A stretch of 64,000 nt of DNA from Anthracocystis setariae. Its lineage: Eukaryota > Basidiomycota > Ustilaginomycetes > Ustilaginales > Ustilaginaceae. This document shows positions 1 to 9,697 of this stretch, piece after piece. Every line of letters starts with the position of its first letter. Positions within the stretch are counted from its first letter, which is position 1. Location of the stretch: positions 62,001-126,000 of the forward strand of contig CAKMXJ010000005.1 in assembly GCA_928724745.1 (NCBI GenBank), written 5' to 3'. A model generated the notes under the pieces. The model did not search any database. It saw only the letters and a program-made list of their open reading frames with translations, and was not told the origin of the DNA. Made by a program: the position numbers and the translations under genes.

Positions 1-103
1 ACGACTCACACATCGGGGTCAGCTCCTCACTCGCTCTTCAGTCGACTGTGGATCAATCAGCGCTTCCTTGAGCCCCGAGCTGTCTCCCTCTATCGGCTCC
101 TAA

Positions 104-3100
104 ATGTCCGGCGCATCTGACAATTCACCAGCAGTTCTTCGAGATCCTGCTGCCAAATCGGCTTCACATCCGCCTACCACTTCCACAACTACGCCGGCTG
201 CATCGGTAGCGCCACTTCCACCGTCCATCGACACCAACCCGTCCCATCTGCCTAGCAACTATTACCTCAAGAGACATCCCAGCACCGCCGTAGCTGAAGG
301 CACCGCAGCCGAGGTTGGTTCCAAGCAGAAAGAGTATCAGCGCAAGGCTCAAAATCTTTCGCTCTCCAATCCCAGACGAGTTCCGCACGCCAGACCCGGA
401 GACTCGGCCAGCTTTCAAGCGGTGCTCAAGGACTTTGATCGTCTGCTCAGGTCGCTTCCCGTCCCTCTTCATCGAATCGTTCCCACCATCGTAGCCAGGC
501 TCGTCTGCCGCGTCTTTCGATCTCAGAACATCATGGCGTCCAACATCGCTTTCGACATCGCGCTCTTCTTTTGGCGCATCATCATCAACCTCTTCTTCCG
601 TGAGATCCGTCCTCGCTCAGCATGGAGAATCCCACGTGAAGGTCCCGTCATCTTTGTGGTGGCGCCCCATCACAACCAGTTCCTCGACCCTCTTTTACTC
701 GCATCCGAGGTTCGGCGTTCTTCAGGTCGCAGGGTCGCCTTTTTGATCGCAGAAAAGAGCATCAAGCGTAGGTTCATTGGCGCCGCCGCTCGCATCATGC
801 AGTCCATCCCGGTTGCCAGAGCAGCCGACAACGCCAAACCAGGCAACGGCTTTATCTCTTTCCATCCTTCAGGCGACCCTCTCTTACTGCAGGGACACGG
901 AAGCGCCTTCAAGTCGCAGCTCCAGGTCAAAGGTCAGGTCATGCTTCCCAAGGCTTGCGGAAGTGCTACTGCCGAGGTGGTCGAGGTGATCAGCGATACC
1001 GAGATCAGAATCAAGAAAGAGCTCAAGGATCCACGAGCCGTCGAAATGCTGCGTGGCAACGTCCCAACTGACCCACTCAAGACCGACAAGAAGTCCTCCA
1101 AGGGAAGCAGTGCCAGAGCCAAGGAGAAGGCCGCTGCCGATCTGTCCGAAGGCGTCGGATGCAAATATCAATGCCTGCCGTTCGTTGACCAGACGCAGAT
1201 GTACGCCAAAGTGTACGAGAAGCTTGCCGAAGGCGGCTGCCTCGGAATCTTCCCTGAAGGCGGTAGTCACGATCGTACCGATCTGCTTCCTCTCAAGGCT
1301 GGTGTCGTCATCATGGCCCTCGGTGCCATGTCGGCCAATCGTGATCTCAACGTCCGCATCGTACCTGTCGGTCTTTCGTACTTCCACCCGCACAAGTTCC
1401 GCAGTCGCGCCGTTGTTGAGTTTGGCTCTCCCATCGATGTGCCTCGCGAACTCGTCGGCCTCTTTGACGAGGGTGGAGAGGGCAAGCGCAAGGCGGTCGG
1501 TGAGATGATGAGTATCGTATACGATGGTCTCAAGGGTGTCACTCTTCGAGCTCCGGACTACGAGACTCTCATGGTCGTTCAAGCCGGCCGACGTCTCTAC
1601 CGCGCACCGGGACAGTCGCTCAGCCTGGGCCAGACGGTCGAACTCAACCGCAAGTTCATCATGGGCTACCTCCAATTCAAAGACGAACCGCGTGTGGTCA
1701 AGCTGCGCGACGAAATCTTGCAGTACAACAAGAAGCTCCGCTATGCCGGCTTACGCGATCATCAGGTCGAGCGGGCAACGCGTGCGGGATGGCGCAGTCT
1801 CGGTCTTCTTTTCTACCGTCTTGGCTTGCTTGGCTTCTGGGGAGGCTTAGCTCTGCCTGGTGCCATTCTCAACTCGCCTATCATTGTCCTTGCCAAGATC
1901 ATCAGTCGCAAAAAGGCCAAGGAGGCTTTGGCGGCTTCGCAAGTCAAAGTGGCTGGACGCGATGTGCTGGCGACCTGGAAAGTTCTTGTGTCGCTCGGTG
2001 TCGCGCCCGTGCTCTACTCGTTCTACGCTGCACTTGCCACCTACCTCGCAAGATCGTACAACCTCTCGCCGCGTACGCGTATGCTGATGCCACTCTACAC
2101 GCTGATCGTGCTGCCGACGATTTCTTACTCGGCAGTCAAGTTTGCCGAGGTCGGCATCGATATCTACAAGTCGTTGCCTCCTCTGTTTGTTTCGCTGATT
2201 CCCGGCAACCACAAGGTGATCCTCGACTTGCAGCAGACACGCGCCAAGATCAGCGCCGACATGCACGTGCTCATCGACGAGCTTGCGCCGCAGGTTTGGG
2301 AAGACTTTGCCGAGAATCGGATGCTGCCCAACGCTGCTGCGCCTCCGCCGCCCGAGCGCGACGCGTTGGTGTGGAAGCAGAAGGCGTCAGCGAGCGGTGC
2401 GACCAAAGATGCGCTCAGTCACCCGCTCCAGTGGATGGACGAGCGTCTGTTTGGCTGGGGACGCCGCCGTCGCTCATCGACGCGCCGTGCCATGACGGCG
2501 GACGAGATCAAGCAACTTCGCGGTTCGAGTCTCACTCGCGAGTCGGGCGGCGATCACAGCAACGCCATCGACGAAGAGGACGAACGCGAGGAGGAGGAGG
2601 ACGGACAAGGCTCGTTTGATGGCGCTTCCGAGGGCTCGAGCTTCAGCGACAGCGGCGAGGAGGACGAAGGTGACTACGAGGCTGTCTTCTCGATGCTCAA
2701 TCCGACCACGTTGATGAATGGATTGCGGGGAGGCGTGCTGAGCCCTGGCACGCCAGGCTCGGGCGGTCGACGCAGTCGTACGCACTCGCACTCGCACTCG
2801 CGCTCACGCAGTGGAAGCCGTGGTAGCGGAGTTGGAGGCGGCGAGACGTTTGCTGAGAAGCGCAACAGGAGCAGCCAGGATCTGCGAGCATTGATGAGGG
2901 AAGGAGGTGCCATGTCGCCGACGGTGACACGCTCGTCGGGCATTCTGGATGGCGCTGGAAGCAAGGGGTCTCAATCGAGTAGAACATCTGCGTTGCCTGC
3001 CAGCCTGGCCAACACGAGCATCGACGGCAACGGCACCAGGACGGGTGGAGAGAGTGGAGCCACGGCGCGGAGGAACCGAACGCACTCGCTTTCGGAAGAC

Positions 3101-3364
3101 GTGCATGTGGCCGAACTCAAGAATGCTGGGCCAGCTGCCAAGAAGTTGCCATTCACTGCGGCATCGCAAGCGCTCGAGATGCAGCATGAGGGTGCAGATC
3201 AGCAAGCGGGTTATCGGCCTCGATTGGAGGAGATGAAGGGTGCCGAGAATACGCCGCCTGCTACGCCGCACAACGAAGCCAAGAAGACTTTGAGTGGAAC
3301 GAAGCCGATCGCGAAAGAGGTGGACACCACGTCTTCTTCTTTCTCTTCTCACAAGGATGCATGA
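104..3364 (+). CDS. SCT1: Glycerol-3-phosphate acyltransferase, SCT1/GPT2 type
   Basis: Predicted 1086-aa enzyme that acylates glycerol-3-phosphate (or dihydroxyacetone phosphate) at sn-1, the first step of phospholipid and triacylglycerol synthesis, in the ER membrane. The PlsC-type acyltransferase signature is visible: an HX4D block in APHHNQFLDP near residue 190, and the glycerol-phosphate binding block FPEGGSHDRTD near residue 383. The roughly 190 residues between them fit the fungal Sct1/Gpt2 subfamily. Hydrophobic segments follow at about residues 565-590 and 620-690. The C-terminal 300 residues are Ser-, Arg- and acid-rich and look disordered, as in yeast Sct1, where this region is phosphorylated. 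The start is an ATG with no in-frame ATG upstream in the window. No intron is needed. Family assignment is firm; SCT1 versus GPT2 orthology is not resolved. Confidence 0.9.
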   Translation: MSGASDNSPAVLRDPAAKSASHPPTTSTTTPAASVAPLPPSIDTNPSHLPSNYYLKRHPSTAVAEGTAAEVGSKQKEYQRKAQNLSLSNPRRVPHARPGDSASFQAVLKDFDRLLRSLPVPLHRIVPTIVARLVCRVFRSQNIMASNIAFDIALFFWRIIINLFFREIRPRSAWRIPREGPVIFVVAPHHNQFLDPLLLASEVRRSSGRRVAFLIAEKSIKRRFIGAAARIMQSIPVARAADNAKPGNGFISFHPSGDPLLLQGHGSAFKSQLQVKGQVMLPKACGSATAEVVEVISDTEIRIKKELKDPRAVEMLRGNVPTDPLKTDKKSSKGSSARAKEKAAADLSEGVGCKYQCLPFVDQTQMYAKVYEKLAEGGCLGIFPEGGSHDRTDLLPLKAGVVIMALGAMSANRDLNVRIVPVGLSYFHPHKFRSRAVVEFGSPIDVPRELVGLFDEGGEGKRKAVGEMMSIVYDGLKGVTLRAPDYETLMVVQAGRRLYRAPGQSLSLGQTVELNRKFIMGYLQFKDEPRVVKLRDEILQYNKKLRYAGLRDHQVERATRAGWRSLGLLFYRLGLLGFWGGLALPGAILNSPIIVLAKIISRKKAKEALAASQVKVAGRDVLATWKVLVSLGVAPVLYSFYAALATYLARSYNLSPRTRMLMPLYTLIVLPTISYSAVKFAEVGIDIYKSLPPLFVSLIPGNHKVILDLQQTRAKISADMHVLIDELAPQVWEDFAENRMLPNAAAPPPPERDALVWKQKASASGATKDALSHPLQWMDERLFGWGRRRRSSTRRAMTADEIKQLRGSSLTRESGGDHSNAIDEEDEREEEEDGQGSFDGASEGSSFSDSGEEDEGDYEAVFSMLNPTTLMNGLRGGVLSPGTPGSGGRRSRTHSHSHSRSRSGSRGSGVGGGETFAEKRNRSSQDLRALMREGGAMSPTVTRSSGILDGAGSKGSQSSRTSALPASLANTSIDGNGTRTGGESGATARRNRTHSLSEDVHVAELKNAGPAAKKLPFTAASQALEMQHEGADQQAGYRPRLEEMKGAENTPPATPHNEAKKTLSGTKPIAKEVDTTSSSFSSHKDA

Positions 3365-4715
3365 TTATTTTTTTTTTCCACTCACTACTTGGTTTTCGCG
3401 CTGGAGCAAGTCGTTGTTGTTGTTATTGTTATTGTATTGTTCTGTTGAATTCATGGCGATTGGAGAGCATAGATGGCACAGAGTGGGGGAGGAGCGTGTG
3501 AGATCGAAGTCCAAGTTGAGCATGCGTGGCGTGTCAAGGTGGGGGGTTGGGGATTTTCATCGGGATACTTCACTGTAATTGGTGCGAGAGTTTGCAGTTG
3601 CAAGATGGTGAGTACTGTAGCATGGTGAGGAGATGAGGGGTGTGAATTACGTCAAAGTGCAGGAAAAATGCGAGATGGATGGGTGGGCGGTTGGTTGGTT
3701 GTTTACGCCATAAATGGGTGGTTTGTTGGGAACGCGTCGTGTTTGTGAGGCACAAATGACGGGTGGAGTCGTCAAGGCTGGAAGGATGACGGGAGGGGGA
3801 ATTCCAAAACGGCCCTTTTTTTTCTTTTTCTTTTTTTTTTTTTGGCGAACCAACCATTGTCCAACACTGCAAGTGTTCTGGGCTGTGCAATGGAGATTGC
3901 TAGCGAAGACGAGGTTTGTATCCCGGCTTCCAGCACCGACTTGGTTTCTAACAAAATGCAAGTGAGTCGCAGGGGGAAGGGGAAGGAGGGGCGATCAACA
4001 TTTCATGACAGTGTGTGGAGCTTTGAGCAAGGGTAGAGGGTTGACAACACACCGGGCGCTTGTGTCGTACGTGCATTTTACTGCAGTAAGCTGTAGGAGA
4101 AAGACTGTACTGTACAGTACAGGACTTGAATTGTGATGGCAATGAACGCAACCTCGACATGATCGACACAGACCTCTCCTCTGTGACTCTACCAAAAATG
4201 CTACACTAGAGAAACTTGGTGACATTGTTCGACGTGTGTACTTCGACGTATAACAAGCTGATGAGTGATCTTCCCAACGTCTCAGAGAGGTTTCGTAGTG
4301 CGAGCGATTGATTGGTGCAAGACGTTTCTGCGCGGCGAAGATCATATTATTGGGTCGCTCAACCAGCTGCACAGCACGCAGAAAAGATTGGCAGATTGCA
4401 TACGGCAGATCCTGCAGTGCATGGTGGTGAGCCAAAAGCGAAAGTGAGGCAGCCAAAGTGGTAAGAAGACGAGGAGGGTCCTGCTGCAAGATGGAAATCC
4501 TCGCTCGCTTGGACTCCGGAGAGGCAATTTTTTTTTTTTCGTCATCGAGGCAAATGTGCACCTCGCCAGATCATATCTTTGTGTTTCCGCAATGTTTAGC
4601 GAGAAAGAGAGACAGCGAGGGCTGCAACAACGCACCTCTCATCCGTCTACTGCACTGCACTGTACTGTACTGTACTTTACGAAACACGACGCCGCATTGC
4701 ATTGGCTGCATACCC

Positions 4716-4739
4716 AAAAAAAAAAAAAAAAAAAAAAAA
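4716..4739. repeat. A24 homopolymer
   Basis: Uninterrupted run of 24 A between the first two genes. A similar A25 run lies at 20745-20769 after another gene. Both are followed by GCGTT. Run length may be affected by sequencing error. Confidence 0.8.
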
Positions 4740-5100
4740 GCGTTTTGATTCGCCGTGACTGATGTGCTGCCCAGTTCAAAGGTCTTGAGCACACGTCGGA
4801 ATTTGCAACTCCGAAGCGGTGGACTTCCTAATCAGACACTCGGCTCCCGCAATCAGTTTTTTCTTGCCTCGTAGCTGGGTAATGTGCAATCGAGCCCCCC
4901 CCCCCCTCCCAATCTGTGCTCGTCTTGGCGTTTACAGTAACTGTGACTGTAGCTGCGGGCTTCGGCTTGCCCGCCAGCCTTGCGGTGCTGTGTTCGGCTG
5001 CTGTTAGTCAGATCCAACCGCGCTCACCGTCACATGCAAGCATAATCCTCGCCTTCCTGTGTTCAAGCGTTTTCAGAGTCCGAAGCTATGCTTACGTTGC

Positions 5101-5148
5101 AAGAGAGAGAGAGAGAGAGTGAGAGTGAGAGAGTGAGTGAGTGACTGA
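5101..5148. repeat. GA/GAGT microsatellite
   Basis: Imperfect repeats of GA and GAGT upstream of the EH/NPF gene. Low complexity; no coding signal. Confidence 0.7.
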
Positions 5149-6308
5149 GGGAGAGAAAGTCTCTGTACTTGTTTGGTCGACGCCTACCCCTCCGTGCATG
5201 TCAGCGAATTTCACTTCTACTGCGTTGTGCTGTGCTGTACCGTGACTTGGGACTGTAAAAATCAAAATCAAAATCGGATTCAGCCACATGCGGCAGCAGC
5301 AGCTCGAGGATGAGCCGACAATAATTGGCGGTGTGCAGTGTGTGAATCGCGATTGGACTGCTTTTCGGTCGCTTCCACACTGCACACCGCAAACCGCCAA
5401 AAGCTGCGTCTGCTTTCGCTTTCGCCTTCGCTTTCGGATGGTTTGCCGTTCGGGCAATTCATTTCTGCCAATCTCACTGCCTCTGTGCCTGCACGTTTGG
5501 ATTCCATCGATTCCCTCTCTTGAGATCCCGACTTCCACCTCATCCTCGCCCTCCTCCTTTATCACACCGCTACTTGCCTCGACATCGGCTCGTCCATCCA
5601 AACTTGCCTGGGCAACATCCGTCAGGCGCTGTTGCCGACCAGCAATCTTTGCGTATCTACGCTTCTCTCACCTTCCGACGAACTCATCACATCACAGCCG
5701 CCTAACCGCTCATTGCTCTGACGTCCGATCGCAGAGCCTCAACGTGGTGGCCCATCTCCCTTCCATCATCACATTACTCTCAACCTCGCTTCGTCAACGT
5801 TCCTCACTGCCTCCAGTCCACCTCCCACCCTCCCGAGGACCCATCCACTACCTTGTGTCTCATCCACATCTAGCGCATCCAGCGTCTTTCATAGCATCGA
5901 CTCATCCTTATCGCCAACACCCATCTGCTATCTTGTCAGCTACGGAACACGCACCATCTCTGCAGCATCAGCCCGTACTTCATCGTTACGCTATACAGTC
6001 TAAGGAACGTGCTACACCCCTTCATCCTCGCGCGCATTCATCTTAGGATTCAGCATACCCGTATCTGCCACCAGCCATCCTATCGGACACATCTGATCAT
6101 TCCCAACATCAATTCAGCTCTGATCGCCTCTGTCCGCATGCACACTTCGAGCATCACTGCCTGAACACTTGCACTCCTCACACCACAGCTCAGGCTCTCG
6201 AATCATCCGCGTCTGGAAACGGAACAACGTCAACAATCGTCCAGAGTTTGGTTTAGTACCTTTGCAAGTGCGAGTAGGCGAGCGGGCAAGCAGAAGGCCC
6301 ACGCTCCT

Positions 6309-9300
6309 ATGCCAGACGGTATGTCTCAGCCAAATGCACTCCCTCCGGCGAATGCCTCACCCTCCCGCAATACTTCCGCCGCATCCTCCTCGATACGAGC
6401 GCCTTCCACCGTCGCACTCCTCCAAGCGCGCAGGTCGTATCTCGATGAATCTGCACTCTCGCCCCAAGAGTATGTCGTCTACCTCTCCAGTTTGAGTAGC
6501 ATCAAGCCGGCCCCCAGTGGTCAACCCGATTTGATCGACGAGCAAGATGCTATGCGCTATCTTCGCGAGCAATGTTCCATGTCGATGGCGGATGAACTCG
6601 AGATCCTGCCGCTTTTCGAACGCACTCCATTGGGGCTCGGCTCTGGCCACTTCTTCGCCATGCTCCGGCTCGTATCGTGGGCTCAACAGGGCAAATCTGC
6701 CTCCAAGGATCTCATCTTCACTCAGACCCGTCCAGCACGCATCACTCCACCTCACAAGATCTCTACGCCGCAGAGTGCATCAGCAGCCACCTTTGGCAAT
6801 CTCCACCAAGTCACATCGCCAGGGCCAAGAAGCCTCACCGTAGGACCAGTGCCTCTGCTCTCCTCCGCTGCACCAAAGATTCCACCACCCAAACCAGAAG
6901 CTAGCACAAAGCCGATTTTGACCCCAGTACGGGAGGAAGCGCAGACCGCACTGGACAGTCCCATTGATGCCACCGAAGCAATTCAGAGATCTACCCAAGT
7001 GCCCTACAAGCCTCCACCAGCGGTGCCGGCCAAGCCTCAGATGCCCAAACTCGTCGCGCCCAAGCCCAAGGTTGCCAACCCCAACGTCCCCCTCAACTTG
7101 GAGCAACTGCAGCGAAAGCCAGTGCCCATTACGCCCTCGGCTAGCGCCAATCCCTTTCGAGATGGCGCGACGTCGACAACCGGCTATGCTAGCGGCTCAG
7201 GTTATGCGGTAGCCGTTGGAGCAACTTCGAAGACCCCAGTGGACATCTCAACGCCACAGAATGCGCTGCTTGGTTTCGACCCAGCGCCCAACCCGTTCAA
7301 GCAGAGCAAGCCAAGGATCGTCAAGCCGACCCCCGTACGCGCTTCATCGCCCACGTCGAACCCCTTCCGGAACGGCACACCGGCCATGGCTCTCTCGCAG
7401 TTTCCCAAAGTTGTATTCGATCAAGCAGACGACGACAACTCGTCACGCGCTAGCAGCTCTCGTTCGCGGCAAAACCAGCCGGATCGTCTGGGTGCCTCGT
7501 CACCTCCACTGCCGCCTCGCCCCATCGACCGCAACCCTCCCCCGCTGCCTCCACGCCACATCTCGCCGCTCATCCAAGCGGGTCTCCATGCGCGCTCCGA
7601 AGTGCGCCGCGCACAGGAATCCCTCCCACCCAAAACATTCACTGTGCTCCAATCCTCCGCAGCAAAACACGGCGCTCCGCCTTCCGCCAAACTGCGCCTT
7701 CTCAACGGCCAGACAGCACCGCCCGAAGTCGCTGCGGTTACGTTGCTCGCCAAAAAGCGCTCCATCTCGGGCAGCAAGTCGTTTTTGGGTAGCACCAGTG
7801 CATTGGGGTTGGATTCACGAAAGGAACATCCATTGATCAGGCGCGATTCGCAGCAGAGTTCGGAGCTCGGCGGTCGCGGCGACACCGAGTTGGGAACGAC
7901 GATGAGGAGGACGTCGAGCCAGTTGCAGCGTGGCGGTGAGAGCGAGGTCGCCGTGGGCAGTTCCACGGTCTCGCACCAGCAGACGACAGTGCCTACGGTA
8001 GCGCCCAAGCCGATCTATGCCAAGAAGCCGAGCGCGGACGATGCGTCGAGCCCGATCACCAAAGTCAAGGCGACATTACCGAGTTGGTTGAAGGAGCAGG
8101 AGGAGCTGCAGAGGGAAGCGTTGGCGTCGGGCTCGGAGCCTCCGCCGCCGCCTCCGATTCAGCCGACGGAGGGGGGCGTGCGTGGTCGAGCCTCGCGCAC
8201 GGTGGTCGACGAACTGACCGACTCGGCGGAAGCCATGTCGGACCAGGCGGCAGCGGCGGCGGCGGAAGCGGCGGCAGTGAATGCCAACTCGGTCGACCGG
8301 TCGAATCCGTTCCTGCTGCACAGTGGCGAGGTGGATGACAGTGCTGTGTCGTCGAACCGTCGATTGATGCGGTCCAAGACGACGTCCGGGGTGAGGGCAC
8401 CGCCGCCGCCGCGACGACCGACGAGGGCTGTGCCGGCGGAGAACGACACGGCCGACGAAGGATCGGCGGTGAGCTCGAATGCGCACCAGTGGGGTCACAA
8501 TCTGGATGCAGGCACATATGCCGGGTTTAAGCCCAACAAGGAGCCCAAGAACTCGGGCGGGTTGAGGTTGGTGCCTCCTTCCAAGCAGGCCAAGATGCTC
8601 AACATAGGCGGAGCCGAGGCGTTGGAGCAGGAAGGAATTCGACCTGCTGCGGATCTGCGCAAGATCTCGACGAGCGGGTTGCATGGGCAAGGAGCGTCGC
8701 AGGGGCAGGGGCAGGTGGAGGAGGAGGAGAGTAGCGAGGTAGGTAGTCCGACGACGCCGAGTGGCAACTATGCTGCGCCGTCTGGGTTTATGAGGCGACA
8801 GGGTAGTTTGAGCACTACGATCCGCGAAAAGGTGTCGGATATTTTGCGGTTGCAGGATCAACCGCCCAAGGGGCAGCGGCAGGTGGATTTGTTGACGCAG
8901 GATCTTGCGAGTTTTGTCAACAAGAATGAGTGGTTGGCGCGCAAGCGCGATTCGTTTGTTCTTCGGAGCGGTGGCAAGGAGAGGGAGAGGTTGTTGCGGG
9001 GAGCGGCGGGGGGGAAGGAGGAGGTGGAGGTGGAGGAGGAGGAGGAGGAGGAGGATGATGCTGCGCATCCGGATGGCGATTTCGGTGGTCATCATGCCAA
9101 GTCGAGGTCGTTGGGTGAGAGGAGTGATCCGTTTGATGAGAGGCATCAGATCGATGCGCATTTGCATCAGCCTCCACCTCAACACCCGACCCAGTCGCAA
9201 CAACAGCAGCAGGGGGGACTGTTGCGTAGATCCGGTTCGCTCAATCCAAAACGTAGCTCGTCGTACAACTACAACGTCGCTTCCACCAGCAGTGGTGCGG

Positions 9301-9515
9301 GTCAAGATCCAAAGTCGCTTCTTCACCCATCGTCCACTACACGAAGATGGAGCTCTTTCCATCACCATCACCATAACCAACCGGGTGCGTTTGCATCGTC
9401 GTCGTCGCAGCAACTCGTCGTCGGACTTAGAGGCTCCGCGGTTGACGAAGAGGACGCCGAATCCATCTCGCGAGAGCATAGCTTCACAACACAGTCTGGT
9501 TATGCTCAACTGTAA
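6309..9515 (+). CDS. EH-like-domain, NPF-motif, proline-rich scaffold protein
   Basis: 1068-aa protein of unknown specific function. Residues about 75-135 resemble a divergent EH domain: helices around DAMRYLREQCSMS and LPLFERTPLG, then the characteristic FFAMLRLVSWAQQGK end. The rest is largely disordered and carries four NPF motifs (NPFRDG, NPFKQS, NPFRNG, NPFLLH), which are ligands of EH domains, and several proline clusters (PPLPPRP, PPPLPPRH) that could bind SH3 domains. Basic and Ser-rich stretches, a Glu run near residue 915 and His/Gln runs near the C-terminus follow. An EH-like domain plus NPF ligands suggests an adaptor in endocytosis or actin patches, possibly self-associating; this is inference. 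ATG start at 6309; single exon. The domain call rests on pattern similarity only. Confidence 0.7.
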   Translation: MPDGMSQPNALPPANASPSRNTSAASSSIRAPSTVALLQARRSYLDESALSPQEYVVYLSSLSSIKPAPSGQPDLIDEQDAMRYLREQCSMSMADELEILPLFERTPLGLGSGHFFAMLRLVSWAQQGKSASKDLIFTQTRPARITPPHKISTPQSASAATFGNLHQVTSPGPRSLTVGPVPLLSSAAPKIPPPKPEASTKPILTPVREEAQTALDSPIDATEAIQRSTQVPYKPPPAVPAKPQMPKLVAPKPKVANPNVPLNLEQLQRKPVPITPSASANPFRDGATSTTGYASGSGYAVAVGATSKTPVDISTPQNALLGFDPAPNPFKQSKPRIVKPTPVRASSPTSNPFRNGTPAMALSQFPKVVFDQADDDNSSRASSSRSRQNQPDRLGASSPPLPPRPIDRNPPPLPPRHISPLIQAGLHARSEVRRAQESLPPKTFTVLQSSAAKHGAPPSAKLRLLNGQTAPPEVAAVTLLAKKRSISGSKSFLGSTSALGLDSRKEHPLIRRDSQQSSELGGRGDTELGTTMRRTSSQLQRGGESEVAVGSSTVSHQQTTVPTVAPKPIYAKKPSADDASSPITKVKATLPSWLKEQEELQREALASGSEPPPPPPIQPTEGGVRGRASRTVVDELTDSAEAMSDQAAAAAAEAAAVNANSVDRSNPFLLHSGEVDDSAVSSNRRLMRSKTTSGVRAPPPPRRPTRAVPAENDTADEGSAVSSNAHQWGHNLDAGTYAGFKPNKEPKNSGGLRLVPPSKQAKMLNIGGAEALEQEGIRPAADLRKISTSGLHGQGASQGQGQVEEEESSEVGSPTTPSGNYAAPSGFMRRQGSLSTTIREKVSDILRLQDQPPKGQRQVDLLTQDLASFVNKNEWLARKRDSFVLRSGGKERERLLRGAAGGKEEVEVEEEEEEEDDAAHPDGDFGGHHAKSRSLGERSDPFDERHQIDAHLHQPPPQHPTQSQQQQQGGLLRRSGSLNPKRSSSYNYNVASTSSGAGQDPKSLLHPSSTTRRWSSFHHHHHNQPGAFASSSSQQLVVGLRGSAVDEEDAESISREHSFTTQSGYAQL

Positions 9516-9697
9516 AGTTTTGAAATACACCTTTCCCCCCCTCCCCCTTGGCGTGGTCATTGTGAATATATGAATGGATGGATGCGAATCGCGTGTTGGA
9601 AAAAATTCATACGGGCATTGATTGGCTGAGGAGTTTACAAGACAATTTTTTGGGATTGGGGGGGGTGATGGGGGATCATCGAGCGGAGCGCCAGGGG

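Larger units (their letters stand above)
3365..6308. other. Intergenic region with simple repeats and a pyrimidine-rich leader
   Basis: No convincing gene. It holds the 3' flank of the acyltransferase gene, T/A runs (about 3826-3843; A24 at 4716-4739), GTACT tracts (about 4104-4122 and 4661-4675), a GA-rich repeat (about 5101-5148) and, from about 5400, a strongly C/T-rich stretch that probably is promoter and 5' leader of the next gene. An open frame at 5288-6046 (+) has low-complexity composition and no recognisable domain, so it was not called. Confidence 0.6.

Noticed and set aside
5288..6046. 252-codon plus-strand frame before the EH/NPF gene
   Set aside because: Pyrimidine-rich leader composition (Ser/Pro/Leu/His), no domain; more likely 5' untranslated sequence.
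8076..9560. A 494-codon open frame opposite the EH/NPF gene
   Set aside because: Arg-rich shadow frame with no motif.
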